DNA of 47,324 bases, from IMG/VR virus record IMGVR_UViG_3300025853_000157, positions 1 through 47,324 of that record. One strand, given 5' to 3'. This stretch comes from a virus. Position numbers and translations under genes: made by a program. The notes below the pieces were generated by a model, which searched no databases, had not been told where the DNA came from, and saw only the letters and a list, made by a program, of their open reading frames with translations. Below, piece by piece: positions 26,190 through 32,201 of the stretch (position 1 is its first letter; each line of letters starts with the position of its first letter).

Positions 26190-26236
26190 AAATGCACAAT
26201 GCACTGGCACAGGGCAAAATCAAATGCACAATGCAC
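26190..26236. repeat. Two exact 15-bp direct repeats, with inverted relative downstream
   Basis: AAATGCACAATGCAC occurs at 26190-26204 and 26222-26236, 32 bases apart. A near-inverted version, GTGCAATGTGCAATG, lies at 26318-26332 on the other side of the second copy of the 27-bp element. Symmetric placement suggests a protein-binding site array. Confidence 0.6.
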
Positions 26237-26260
26237 AAATACACTATTCAAATACAAATA

Positions 26261-26287
26261 CACGCAATGGTCAACCACCTTTTTGAC
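26261..26287. promoter_or_regulatory. Two-copy element, copy 2
   Basis: CACGCAA, two bases, GTCAA, eight bases, TTGAC: the same fixed bases and spacing as at 25587-25613. The variable bases differ, which points to selection on the fixed ones rather than a recent duplication. Confidence 0.55.
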
Positions 26288-26650
26288 TTTGTGCGCGTGC
26301 GGAGAGTACTGTTTTTCGTGCAATGTGCAATGTACTTATGTAAAGTGCAGTGTACCTTGTGCTTGCTACTCTTCCAAACGCCATTTTGACCTCTTTCCGC
26401 TACTGGTCACAAACACTATTGATACGTACATTATAGCATATTCGATGATTGTCAGTCACAGAGTTGCCTGTGCATTTAACAAAAACGCAACCGAATGTTT
26501 ACGTACGCATCAGCCCTCAGTAACAGAGCAAAATTATATTGCAACGTTCTCTTGACAAGAGTTACACGTCCCAAATTAGGGCTCTGAATACTGAACCTTT
26601 TCAAATAATAAATAACAAATACAACAACAAAAACCAAAAACCAAAAACAA

Positions 26651-27123
26651 TGGACGAAAACACAATTAATCCAGACGCTACAATTGTACTAGACTCACTT
26701 TCTTTGTCTCGTAATCCTGATAAACCTATCATTGATGACGAAACAGGTGTGGACGGTAAACTCAATCAGACTTCAGATGGTCGTGGCTATTGTATGGCGC
26801 ATTTTCGCGATCCAAACAACCCATTTGCCGTGATTAGAACTCGTGTTCTTCAGCAACAGATGGACGCAAACGGCAAACCTGTATGGAAGTCTGCTACACC
26901 TGCTCAACTAAAAGCTTGGGTAGGTAAGACTATTCCAGGTGACTTTGTTACTCGCACTGTTGAAGAGTACACTGTCAATGGCAATAGCGCAACTACGTAT
27001 ACTGCTGTTGTACTCAAAGGAGAAAGCATTAGCTCTATCTTCAAGTCAGCAGGTCACGAGCTTGTTAACACTCAAGCCTATAACGTAGAACTGATTGACG
27101 AGGAACCAGACTCTGTGTTCTAA
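26651..27123 (+). CDS. Early protein with acidic DSVF tail
   Basis: 157 residues from ATG 26651, preferred over an earlier in-frame start because the upstream part lies in a repeat and A-rich leader (AAAACCAAAAACCAAAAACA). Body: beta-rich, RGYCMAHFRDPNNPFAVIRT, WVGKTIPGDFVTRTVEEYTV, TYTAVVLKGES. It ends DEEPDSVF, matching the tail of the first early gene product. An OB-fold single-strand binding protein with an interaction tail is a reasonable guess. A large hairpin and ATTT repeats follow the stop. GC-rich codon use relative to the rest of the window. Confidence 0.7.
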
Positions 27124-27135
27124 ACATTTGTAACT

Positions 27136-27176
27136 AAGCATTAGACATTGTACTTTATGTACTTTGTCTTTTGCTT
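27136..27176 (+). terminator. Long symmetric hairpin terminator with T-T internal loops
   Basis: AAGCA-TT-AGACA-TT-GTAC, loop TTTAT, GTAC-TT-TGTCT-TT-TGCTT: three perfect helices separated by two symmetric TT/TT internal loops, followed by ATTTATTT. It starts 13 bases after the stop of the early gene. Confidence 0.7.
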
Positions 27177-27200
27177 ATTTATTTATTTATTTATTTATTT
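27177..27200. repeat. (ATTT)6 simple repeat
   Basis: Six perfect ATTT units directly after the terminator hairpin. They supply the T-rich 3' side of the terminator and could vary in number by slippage. Confidence 0.9.
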
Positions 27201-27214
27201 AAAATAATACTCAA

Positions 27215-27310
27215 ATGTCAGAATACACAGACGAAGAACTAGACGAGCTTAATCAAGAGATTAAAAACGAACAAATAGAAGAACTCTATAAATTTTTATC
27301 AGATGATTAG
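27215..27310 (+). CDS. 31-residue acidic peptide gene
   Basis: ATG at 27215 opens a 31-codon frame (MSEYTDEELDELNQEIKNEQ...), predicted to be one acidic amphipathic helix, ending at TAG 27308-27310. It overlaps the next ATG by 8 bases, the type of junction used by translationally coupled phage genes. Strong helix character and tight packing support it; shortness keeps confidence moderate. Confidence 0.45.
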   Translation: MSEYTDEELDELNQEIKNEQIEELYKFLSDD

Positions 27311-27521
27311 AAAATATATAATCATTACAGAGTTTAATTCAGATACTATCATTCATATATCTGTAGAGAAATCAAACAAGCTAAAGCCTAGTTATTATAA
27401 CAAAGGCGGTACAGTTAATGGTCTCAAATATGAGATACACGACTATAGCTTGAACGATGCAATCGCTCAATTATATCCAGATTGGAAAGAGCGAGAACCT
27501 GAGTTTAATTACGAAGGTTAA
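27303..27521 (+). CDS. Small protein, unknown
   Basis: 72 residues, alpha/beta (YIIITEFNSDTIIHISVEKS, YEIHDYSLNDAIAQLYPDWK). AT-rich codons unlike the early genes before it. It follows the 31-residue gene with an 8-base overlap. Immediately after its stop begins the structured noncoding segment. No family recognised. Confidence 0.6.
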   Translation: MIRKYIIITEFNSDTIIHISVEKSNKLKPSYYNKGGTVNGLKYEIHDYSLNDAIAQLYPDWKEREPEFNYEG

Positions 27522-28198
27522 TTATATTTTCCCCTAAGAAACGTTGACCACTACTTAGAATACCACGGAGGTGCGAAACTCAAGGTATGCTCAGATACGT
27601 TAAAGTGCGAGTGGAGGGGGAAATATTTATTATTAAATCAACTGATATCTTCAGAAGATGGAGAATACCAAGTAGCTGTTAGCAAATTTGCTTTCAGTGA
27701 CGCTGTGAAAAACCAGACATCAGGTGCTCTATCTTAAGTTGCAACCTGAAGATTCAGTTGTATTTGGAGTTTAGTTTGTGTTTCCAACACGAATCTACAA
27801 GGAAACTTGGGGGGTTTGTGAGACACTGGCCTATCTGGTCGTTGAGTGGGAATGTACGCCCATAAACACAGGCTTTGCTCCAACTTTTACATATGTAGAC
27901 CAGATCGGCAAGTCCGAAATTGAATGTCAATAGGCTTTTTACTCTCGTATTGAGTATCCACGATGGTTAGAATGTAAAAAGACTGCTTAATTGCATAGGA
28001 CTGCTGGGTCTATATTATTAACACGCAGATATAATCAAGTCATCACTGCGGTATATAAATCAAAGAGCCAGGTTGCTGGGATAGAGAAAACCTTAAATAA
28101 CTATCCATATTTAGTAAGCACGTATAAGTGGGCGTGTATTCTTATTCGGGGTATCCACATCATCCCGATGTTTTTATTAATCTGAAATTCAAATGCAA
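27522..28198 (+). ncRNA. Candidate structured noncoding RNA, about 0.65 kb
   Basis: No convincing gene in any frame, yet helices follow closely. ATATTTTCCCC (27524-27534) can pair with GGGGGAAATAT (27616-27626); inside it CCACT/AGTGG (27548-27552, 27610-27614) and GTAT/ATAC (27585-27588, 27595-27598). TGCAAC-C-TGAA / TTCA-GTTGTA forms a hairpin at 27740-27762. ATCTGGTC (27833-27840) pairs with GACCAGAT (27898-27905) around further stems (TGGG/CCCA, GTTGAG/CTcCAAC). It ends with ACATC-ATCCC-GATGT and a T run at 28157-28175. Direction is inferred from neighbours and the terminator. The RNA class is unknown. Confidence 0.5.
28157..28175 (+). terminator. Terminator at the end of the structured segment
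   Basis: ACATC (28157-28161), loop ATCCC, GATGT (28167-28171), running into TTTTT. The stem is short but the T run is good. It stands 24 bases before the next gene. Confidence 0.55.
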
Positions 28199-28591
28199 AT
28201 GGGACTTGATGCTTATCTTTATAAATACAAAGGAAAGAACAGAAAAGAAGTAGATTTTGAATACAGTGGAGAAGAAGAAGAGATTCATTATTGGCGTAAA
28301 CATCCAAACCTTGAACAGTTTATGTCTAAGCTTTATTTCAAAAAAGGAGGAGAAGGAACAGAATCTTTCGGAGGCCATAAAGTTTTTAACTGCTGCAAAG
28401 TAGAACTAAAAGAACAAGATATAAATACTCTAAAAGAGTTGATCATATCTGATAACTTACCAGAAGGAGGAGGATTCTTTCACGGCAACAATTCAGATGC
28501 GTATTATAAAGAGGAAACTCTTGATGCATTGAATAATGCAGTAGATGCCATTGAAGAGGGTGATAGAATATATTATACTTCTTGGTGGTAA
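28199..28591 (+). CDS. MGLDAYLY-family phage protein
   Basis: 130 residues from ATG 28199; an ATG six bases earlier would add only two residues, and family members begin with MGLD-x-YLY. The sequence continues KYKGKNRKEV, EIHYWRKHPNLEQFMSKLYF, NCCKVELKEQDINTLKELI, FFHGNNSDAYYKEETLDALN. Proteins with this start and a central [WR]-K-[HA]-N...F pattern are common in phages and conjugative elements; their function is unknown to me. It is an isolated gene between two structured noncoding segments. Confidence 0.75.
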   Translation: MGLDAYLYKYKGKNRKEVDFEYSGEEEEIHYWRKHPNLEQFMSKLYFKKGGEGTESFGGHKVFNCCKVELKEQDINTLKELIISDNLPEGGGFFHGNNSDAYYKEETLDALNNAVDAIEEGDRIYYTSWW

Positions 28592-29155
28592 TGCAATAGA
28601 TATCTGTTAACGATTAAAGAGTAAAACAACAAGTTGTATAGATAGTAACAATCAGATGCTGCAGCATCCAACGCACACAGGAGAGTGTGAACAATATCGA
28701 ATAGACAAAGAAAGACAATTTGTTGAAATTCACCTGAGAACAATAGACAGTAGTAATAGAAGGTGGAGAAGCTTATAACTTCCAAATCCCTCGCAAGGAG
28801 AATGGGGATAGACCTACGCACACTTGCAATTATCATAGTTCTCGCCAAAGAGCGTTGTCTGTTGTTCTGTGCTTTGACAGAAAGAATCCCGTTTTGGCGG
28901 TGTAAATATTAAACTAATTAGCATCCAGAGTGGCATCTGGCAGGTGATAATTTATTGAAACCATTCTGATTCATTACAGACAGATAATCCCCTACGGACT
29001 TAGTATCGGAAGATTATCAACACTATCCAAGAAGTGTTTAGGTCTGGATGAATGTACTCTTTAATTCGTTAAGAGGATTTCTATAGTGGTCTTTGGGTTC
29101 GTATGCCAAAGAAGTATTCCACAATTGGAGTGGACAGAATGGTTTCTTTTTTATT
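28592..29155 (+). ncRNA. Candidate structured noncoding RNA upstream of the tRNA
   Basis: About 560 bases without a credible gene. Perfect pairings in order: GATGCTGCAGCATC palindrome (28655-28668); CACAC-AGGAGA-GTGTG near 28675-28690; CGCCAAA (28843-28849) with TTTGGCG (28893-28899) enclosing TTCTGT/ACAGAA (28865-28870, 28877-28882); CCAGA/TCTGG near 28925-28940; GATAATC (28983-28989) with GATTATC (29012-29018); AACACT/AGTGTT (29019-29024, 29033-29038); TCTTTGG/CCAAAGA (29090-29096, 29106-29112); TCCAC/GTGGA near 29118-29134. Location next to a tRNA in a phage recalls the GOLLD and ROOL giant RNAs, but no sequence match is claimed. Confidence 0.5.
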
Positions 29156-29272
29156 AGTCAGGTGGCGGAATTGGTAGACGCAGCACGGTATGGCAATACA
29201 GAGGGTGATGGTATAAGTCCCATCAGTGTTAAGTGACCTCTCTTAGAACAGGTTCGAATCCTGTCCTGACTA
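29156..29272 (+). tRNA. tRNA-Leu-like gene with 37-nt anticodon loop
   Basis: Acceptor AGTCAGG (29156-29162) pairs with CCTGACT (29265-29271), discriminator A, no encoded CCA. The D arm (GCGGAATTGGTAGACGC) is that of tRNA-Leu, the T arm ACAGG-TTCGAAT-CCTGT is perfect, and a long variable arm is TAAG...CTTA (29230-29245). The anticodon stem can be GCACG (29183-29187) with AGTGT (29225-29229), one mismatch. The loop then holds 37 bases (29188-29224) instead of 7, itself folding into GTAT-ggca-ATAC and GATGG...CCATC. Without the extra 30 bases the molecule would be 87 nt, normal for tRNA-Leu. The anticodon cannot be read: small intron, degenerate gene or tRNA-like domain. Confidence 0.75.
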
Positions 29273-29278
29273 AATATT

Positions 29279-29300
29279 AAAGGTCAAACCTACGACCTTT
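29279..29300 (+). terminator. Hairpin directly after the tRNA-like gene
   Basis: AAAGGTC (29279-29285) and GACCTTT (29294-29300) form a perfect 7-bp stem with loop AAACCTAC. There is no T run, so it may be a processing or stability hairpin rather than a terminator. Confidence 0.45.
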
Positions 29301-29480
29301 CACTCTATAGCTGCAGAAATGCCCTTATAGATGATAAAAGAAGATAAACGAAATAGGTGGATTAGTTACCGAATAAGTTTATCCAGTGTACCCTGAAACG
29401 ACATTTGAGGGGATTCATAGACGCTGAGGAGTTGTCAGCTAGACCATTGAGAGATGGTGCTAAAACAAAAACCGATTAAA
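29301..29480 (+). other. Noncoding leader with hairpins
   Basis: The 180 bases between the tRNA hairpin and the next gene contain GCTGA/TCAGC (near 29427-29443) and ACCAT-TGAGAG-ATGGT (29443-29458). No gene seen. It may be the 3' part of the structured locus or the leader of the following operon. Confidence 0.35.
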
Positions 29481-29729
29481 ATGAAAAAGACAGCTATGCA
29501 ACAGTTGATTGACATTATCAAGTCATCAAAACAAGAAGCTGATGTTCAGGGTGTTGGAATCTGTGAAGTTTTAGACTATCACGGAATTGAAGATAAAGCA
29601 ACCGAACTACTCGAAAAGGAACGGGAGCAGATTGAGGATTCTCATAACGCAGCTAACATAAATTGGAGCGCTGGTAGTCCTACACCGATAACTGATGGTT
29701 ATACATACTACAAAGACACGTACAAATGA
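29481..29729 (+). CDS. Small phage protein ending in YYKDTYK
   Basis: 82 residues from ATG 29481 (MKKTAMQQLIDIIKSS); a start 27 bases upstream is in the structured leader and less likely. Helical N-terminal half with KATELLEKEREQIEDSHNAA, then a short C-terminal YTYYKDTYK. Small proteins with this helix and a tyrosine-rich end are frequent in phages of Flavobacteriia, role unknown. Its stop overlaps the next ATG by four bases (ATGA). Confidence 0.7.
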   Translation: MKKTAMQQLIDIIKSSKQEADVQGVGICEVLDYHGIEDKATELLEKEREQIEDSHNAANINWSAGSPTPITDGYTYYKDTYK

Positions 29730-30118
29730 AAACAAGAGAACAAGCAGAACAAAGGGCGTTGGAGTTGTATCCAAAGACACACATAGCAACCGTTAACCAG
29801 TTACACGAAGTGTCAAGAGATGCCTTCCTCCAATGCTGGGATGAAATGCAAGTACCAATAAATACACAGCAAGCAAAAGATAGAGCTTTGGAAATCTACC
29901 CAATTCATGAAGATTTTGATGTTGACAGATTGAAGCCACTCAGAGATGCCTTCTTAGCTGGTGTTGAGTGGGAAAAAGAACGTGCGGAATCAACAAACGG
30001 GAAAAGCCATGAAACCTTTGATACCAAAGAGAATAAGGGTTCGGAATTACCTTCGGAAAAGCAACAAAACAAACAGACCTGCGGATTCTGCGTTGAACCT
30101 AAAAATAAAGAGAAATGA
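29726..30118 (+). CDS. Protein with an internal tandem duplication
   Basis: 130 residues. Two copies of a ~35-residue unit: AEQRALELYP...LHEVSRDAFLQCW (about 7-38) and AKDRALEIYP...LKPLRDAFLAGVEW (about 49-82). The unit is typical of small phage proteins of unknown role. The C-terminal ~45 residues are polar and disordered with a last CGFCVEP. It is coupled to both neighbours by ATGA overlaps. Confidence 0.7.
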   Translation: MKTREQAEQRALELYPKTHIATVNQLHEVSRDAFLQCWDEMQVPINTQQAKDRALEIYPIHEDFDVDRLKPLRDAFLAGVEWEKERAESTNGKSHETFDTKENKGSELPSEKQQNKQTCGFCVEPKNKEK

Positions 30119-30246
30119 AACGCTATCAAATAAAACGCTGGGATAAGCGCAATACATTACGATTCAAGAAGTATGCATACCCTATGTGGTTTATGATGAA
30201 CGTAATGACAGTAATGTTAATATACACAATGATTAATATAAATTAA
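30115..30246 (+). CDS. 43-residue basic single-pass membrane peptide
   Basis: ATG at 30115 overlaps the preceding stop by four bases; the frame ends at TAA 30244-30246. N terminus MKRYQIKRWDKRNTLRFKKY is strongly basic, followed by a Met-rich hydrophobic segment (PMWFMMNVMTVMLIYTMI). The layout is that of a positive-inside single-pass membrane peptide. Tight coupling supports reality. Confidence 0.5.
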   Translation: MKRYQIKRWDKRNTLRFKKYAYPMWFMMNVMTVMLIYTMININ

Positions 30247-30252
30247 AATCAA

Positions 30253-30660
30253 ATGAAATTAGAATTAAATCACAATGTAGATTCTATTGGAAAATGCTTT
30301 GGCTTTTCTGAAACTCTTACCGAAGACATAGAGAAAAGTTTAGAGTTTGATAAAAAACCAAATAAACCTAAATCAGACGCAATAGAAACTACTTTTAATA
30401 AATTTGTAGATAAGTTTGATTATTATGCTTTACCTGACAATCCTAAAACAGAAGCAGCATTACAAACTTTTTATGTGTACATAGGAATGTGTATAGCTAG
30501 AGCTATGTTTATGATTGATGCTAATGGCCTTATTAATACTCTTAAAGATACTGTACAAGAAGATCTAAAAAGTAAAGTAGGAGAAATGATAGCCAAAACA
30601 ATTCATTTTGATGTAGAAAAATTTAAACAACATTTAGAAACAGACGAAGATGACTTTTGA
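30253..30660 (+). CDS. Acidic helical protein, unknown
   Basis: 135 residues, mostly helical and acidic, with FVYIGMCIARAMFMIDANGL as a hydrophobic patch near the middle and an acidic end (HLETDEDDF) reminiscent of SSB-type tails. It overlaps the next gene by 11 bases. AT-rich codons. No family recognised. Confidence 0.65.
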   Translation: MKLELNHNVDSIGKCFGFSETLTEDIEKSLEFDKKPNKPKSDAIETTFNKFVDKFDYYALPDNPKTEAALQTFYVYIGMCIARAMFMIDANGLINTLKDTVQEDLKSKVGEMIAKTIHFDVEKFKQHLETDEDDF

Positions 30661-31045
30661 AAAAGATTTACAAAACGCTAAAAAAATATATGATGAACTT
30701 TTAAAATTACAGAAACTCAAAAAATCTTATGAAGAATTACAAGAAGTAGCAGAACATATAATAGAAAAAGAATTGCCTTTTTCTTTTACAATGCATATTA
30801 CTCTTAAAGTTCCGAATGAGAATCCAGAAAATGCAAACAATGCAGAAGAAACGCTCAAAAATCTATTGAATACAGATAATCCAGGGGAGTTTTACGACAT
30901 TCTTAACAATGCTGAAAAAAGAATGGATACTCCAAAAAATAAAGACAAAACTATTTCAATAAACTTAAATGAGCTTGACAATAATACGTTTGCAGCAGTA
31001 TTAGAAAAATTAGTAACAGATCTTAAACAAAAATTAGAGAAATAA
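30650..31045 (+). CDS. Helical protein, unknown
   Basis: 131 residues. N-terminal ~45 residues form a coiled-coil-like helix (LQNAKKIYDELLKLQKLKKS); a short beta segment follows (FSFTMHITLKVPNE), then polar helices. It overlaps both neighbours by a few bases, so it belongs to the same operon. Not recognised. Confidence 0.65.
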   Translation: MTFEKDLQNAKKIYDELLKLQKLKKSYEELQEVAEHIIEKELPFSFTMHITLKVPNENPENANNAEETLKNLLNTDNPGEFYDILNNAEKRMDTPKNKDKTISINLNELDNNTFAAVLEKLVTDLKQKLEK

Positions 31046-31431
31046 TGACAATACTTGGTATAATAATTTTAATAGGAGCTCTTGTTTTAATTGCAGTGTT
31101 TATTTATGGAAAAAGAATAGACATTGAAACAAGAGAAATGCTTGATACAGCTTTAGATGATCTAAAAGAAGAGGATATAGTAGAATCAGGAGAAGATTTT
31201 ACTGTAGATGATGCTAAAGCACTTAATGTACTTAGTTTTTATATTGAGTTTGAAGCACTTAGCAAAAGAGCTAAAGAAGCTTTATCTAAAGCAAATGTAT
31301 ATTCACTGCAAGAGTTATTGGATCTTGATGTAGACAAAGATCTGGAAAGTATAAAAGGATGTGGCCCTGCTACTAAACGTGAAATACAAGCTTTTAAAAA
31401 TAGCTTAGCAAATGCTGATATAATAGAGTAA
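31045..31431 (+). CDS. Membrane-anchored protein with RNAP alpha-CTD-like domain
   Basis: 128 residues. Residues 3-20 are a hydrophobic helix (ILGIIILIGALVLIAVFI). After an acidic linker, residues ~62-121 (FEALSKRAKEALSKANVYSL, QELLDLD...DLESIKGCGPATKREI) follow the pattern of the RNA polymerase alpha subunit C-terminal domain, including its helix-hairpin-helix with G-x-G and a final -EI- helix. In cells that domain binds DNA and activators. A membrane anchor on it is unusual. It might bind DNA at the membrane or compete with alpha; both are inference. One-base overlap with the previous gene. Confidence 0.6.
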   Translation: MTILGIIILIGALVLIAVFIYGKRIDIETREMLDTALDDLKEEDIVESGEDFTVDDAKALNVLSFYIEFEALSKRAKEALSKANVYSLQELLDLDVDKDLESIKGCGPATKREIQAFKNSLANADIIE

Positions 31432-31433
31432 TC

Positions 31434-31715
31434 ATGAATATATTATCTAAGTTAATATATGGTTTATATATAACTATATATGTATTACTAAGTAGTTCTT
31501 TTATAATGGTTTGTTTAGATCTTATTGTAAACACACCTCCACATAAAGTAACTACAGTAGGTATTGCATATGATATTGTAATTTTCTTTACAATGTTTAT
31601 GATAATGGTAGCTTTATTATTTATAGGATATGTTACGTTTAAGGCTATCATTACACCTAGTAAAATAGAAGAGCAACTACGGGGTTTATTCAACAAACCT
31701 AAGCTACCATTCTAA
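31434..31715 (+). CDS. Small membrane protein with two helices
   Basis: 93 residues with hydrophobic segments at about 8-33 (IYGLYITIYVLLSSSFIMVC) and 47-72 (DIVIFFTMFMIMVALLFIGY) and a basic C terminus (KIEEQLRGLFNKPKLPF). It begins two bases after the alpha-CTD-like gene and ends this operon, since a good terminator follows. It may work together with the preceding membrane-anchored protein. Confidence 0.65.
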   Translation: MNILSKLIYGLYITIYVLLSSSFIMVCLDLIVNTPPHKVTTVGIAYDIVIFFTMFMIMVALLFIGYVTFKAIITPSKIEEQLRGLFNKPKLPF

Positions 31716-31724
31716 ATTGTTTAA

Positions 31725-31754
31725 GGGAGGAGGAAGAGTCCTTCTCCCATTTTT
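31725..31754 (+). terminator. Intrinsic terminator before the polymerase operon
   Basis: GGGAGGAGG (31725-31733) pairs with CCTTCTCCC (31740-31748) with one G-T pair, loop of six, then ATTTTT. It separates the small-gene operon from the replication operon. Confidence 0.85.
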
Positions 31755-31777
31755 AACCTTGTTTAATTATAATAATT

Positions 31778-32200
31778 ATGAACTTTTCAGAATTTAAATT
31801 AAGAGTTATTAAAAAGTATTTTGATATTGAAAAAGAAGAAGATGCTATACCTGTTGTATTTTTAGGATTACAAAACAATAAGGCAAAATTAGTTCGTATA
31901 CCAGAAGTATATCTGGAAGATAAAGACAAAATGGTAGCAGAAATAGATGAGATTGTTACCATTTCAAATCCTAAATACATTGCTTTTTGTGCATTTTCTA
32001 ATGTCCATAAAATGGATACTGTTACTAATAAATGTATAGAATCTATTGAAGGTATTTCTATGATGTTTGAAGATGGAATAGAAGAGAAAAGTTATACTAT
32101 TACGTTTGAAAAAACAGAAAAAGGATATCAATTCAGCAATGAATTTAATTCAGATGAAATGGGCACTGAAATATCTGGTAGATTTTTAAAGAAATTGTAG
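31778..32200 (+). CDS. Unknown protein preceding DNA polymerase
   Basis: 140 residues, alpha/beta, with repeated short strands (AIPVVFLGLQNNKAKLVRIP, KYIAFCAFSNVHKM, SYTITFEKTEKGYQFSNEF). First gene after the terminator at 31.73 kb and one base before the polymerase gene, so it probably starts the replication operon. No family recognised; a polymerase accessory factor is conceivable from position only. Confidence 0.65.
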   Translation: MNFSEFKLRVIKKYFDIEKEEDAIPVVFLGLQNNKAKLVRIPEVYLEDKDKMVAEIDEIVTISNPKYIAFCAFSNVHKMDTVTNKCIESIEGISMMFEDGIEEKSYTITFEKTEKGYQFSNEFNSDEMGTEISGRFLKKL

Positions 32201-32201
32201 C

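Larger units (their letters stand above)
26162..26650. other. Noncoding repeat-bearing early region
   Basis: About 490 bases with no credible gene. The left half holds TGCAC-type direct and inverted repeats and the second copy of the 27-bp element. At 26549-26561 is a palindrome CTCTT-GAC-AAGAG, upstream of an A-rich leader of the gene at 26651. Some frames are open here only because the repeats lack stops. Together with 25494-25613 it is a candidate origin or operator region. Confidence 0.45.

Noticed and set aside
26154-26555. Open frame of 133 codons across the TGCAC repeats
   Set aside because: Composition is set by the repeats (many Cys, His, Thr), it runs from a terminator into the leader of the next gene, and no start context is present.
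27524-27626. Pistol-type or other self-cleaving ribozyme
   Set aside because: A CCCTAAG..CGTTGA-like string recalls pistol RNA, but the required 5' stem and pseudoknot partner are missing; hammerhead core bases are also absent.
27991-28185. Open frame of 64 codons inside the structured segment
   Set aside because: It begins with a non-ATG codon, covers hairpins and the terminator, and its product has no protein-like pattern.
28573-28848. Antisense frame of 91 codons upstream of the tRNA
   Set aside because: It lies opposite to hairpin-rich DNA, overlaps the end of a real gene, and is a hydrophobic chance sequence.
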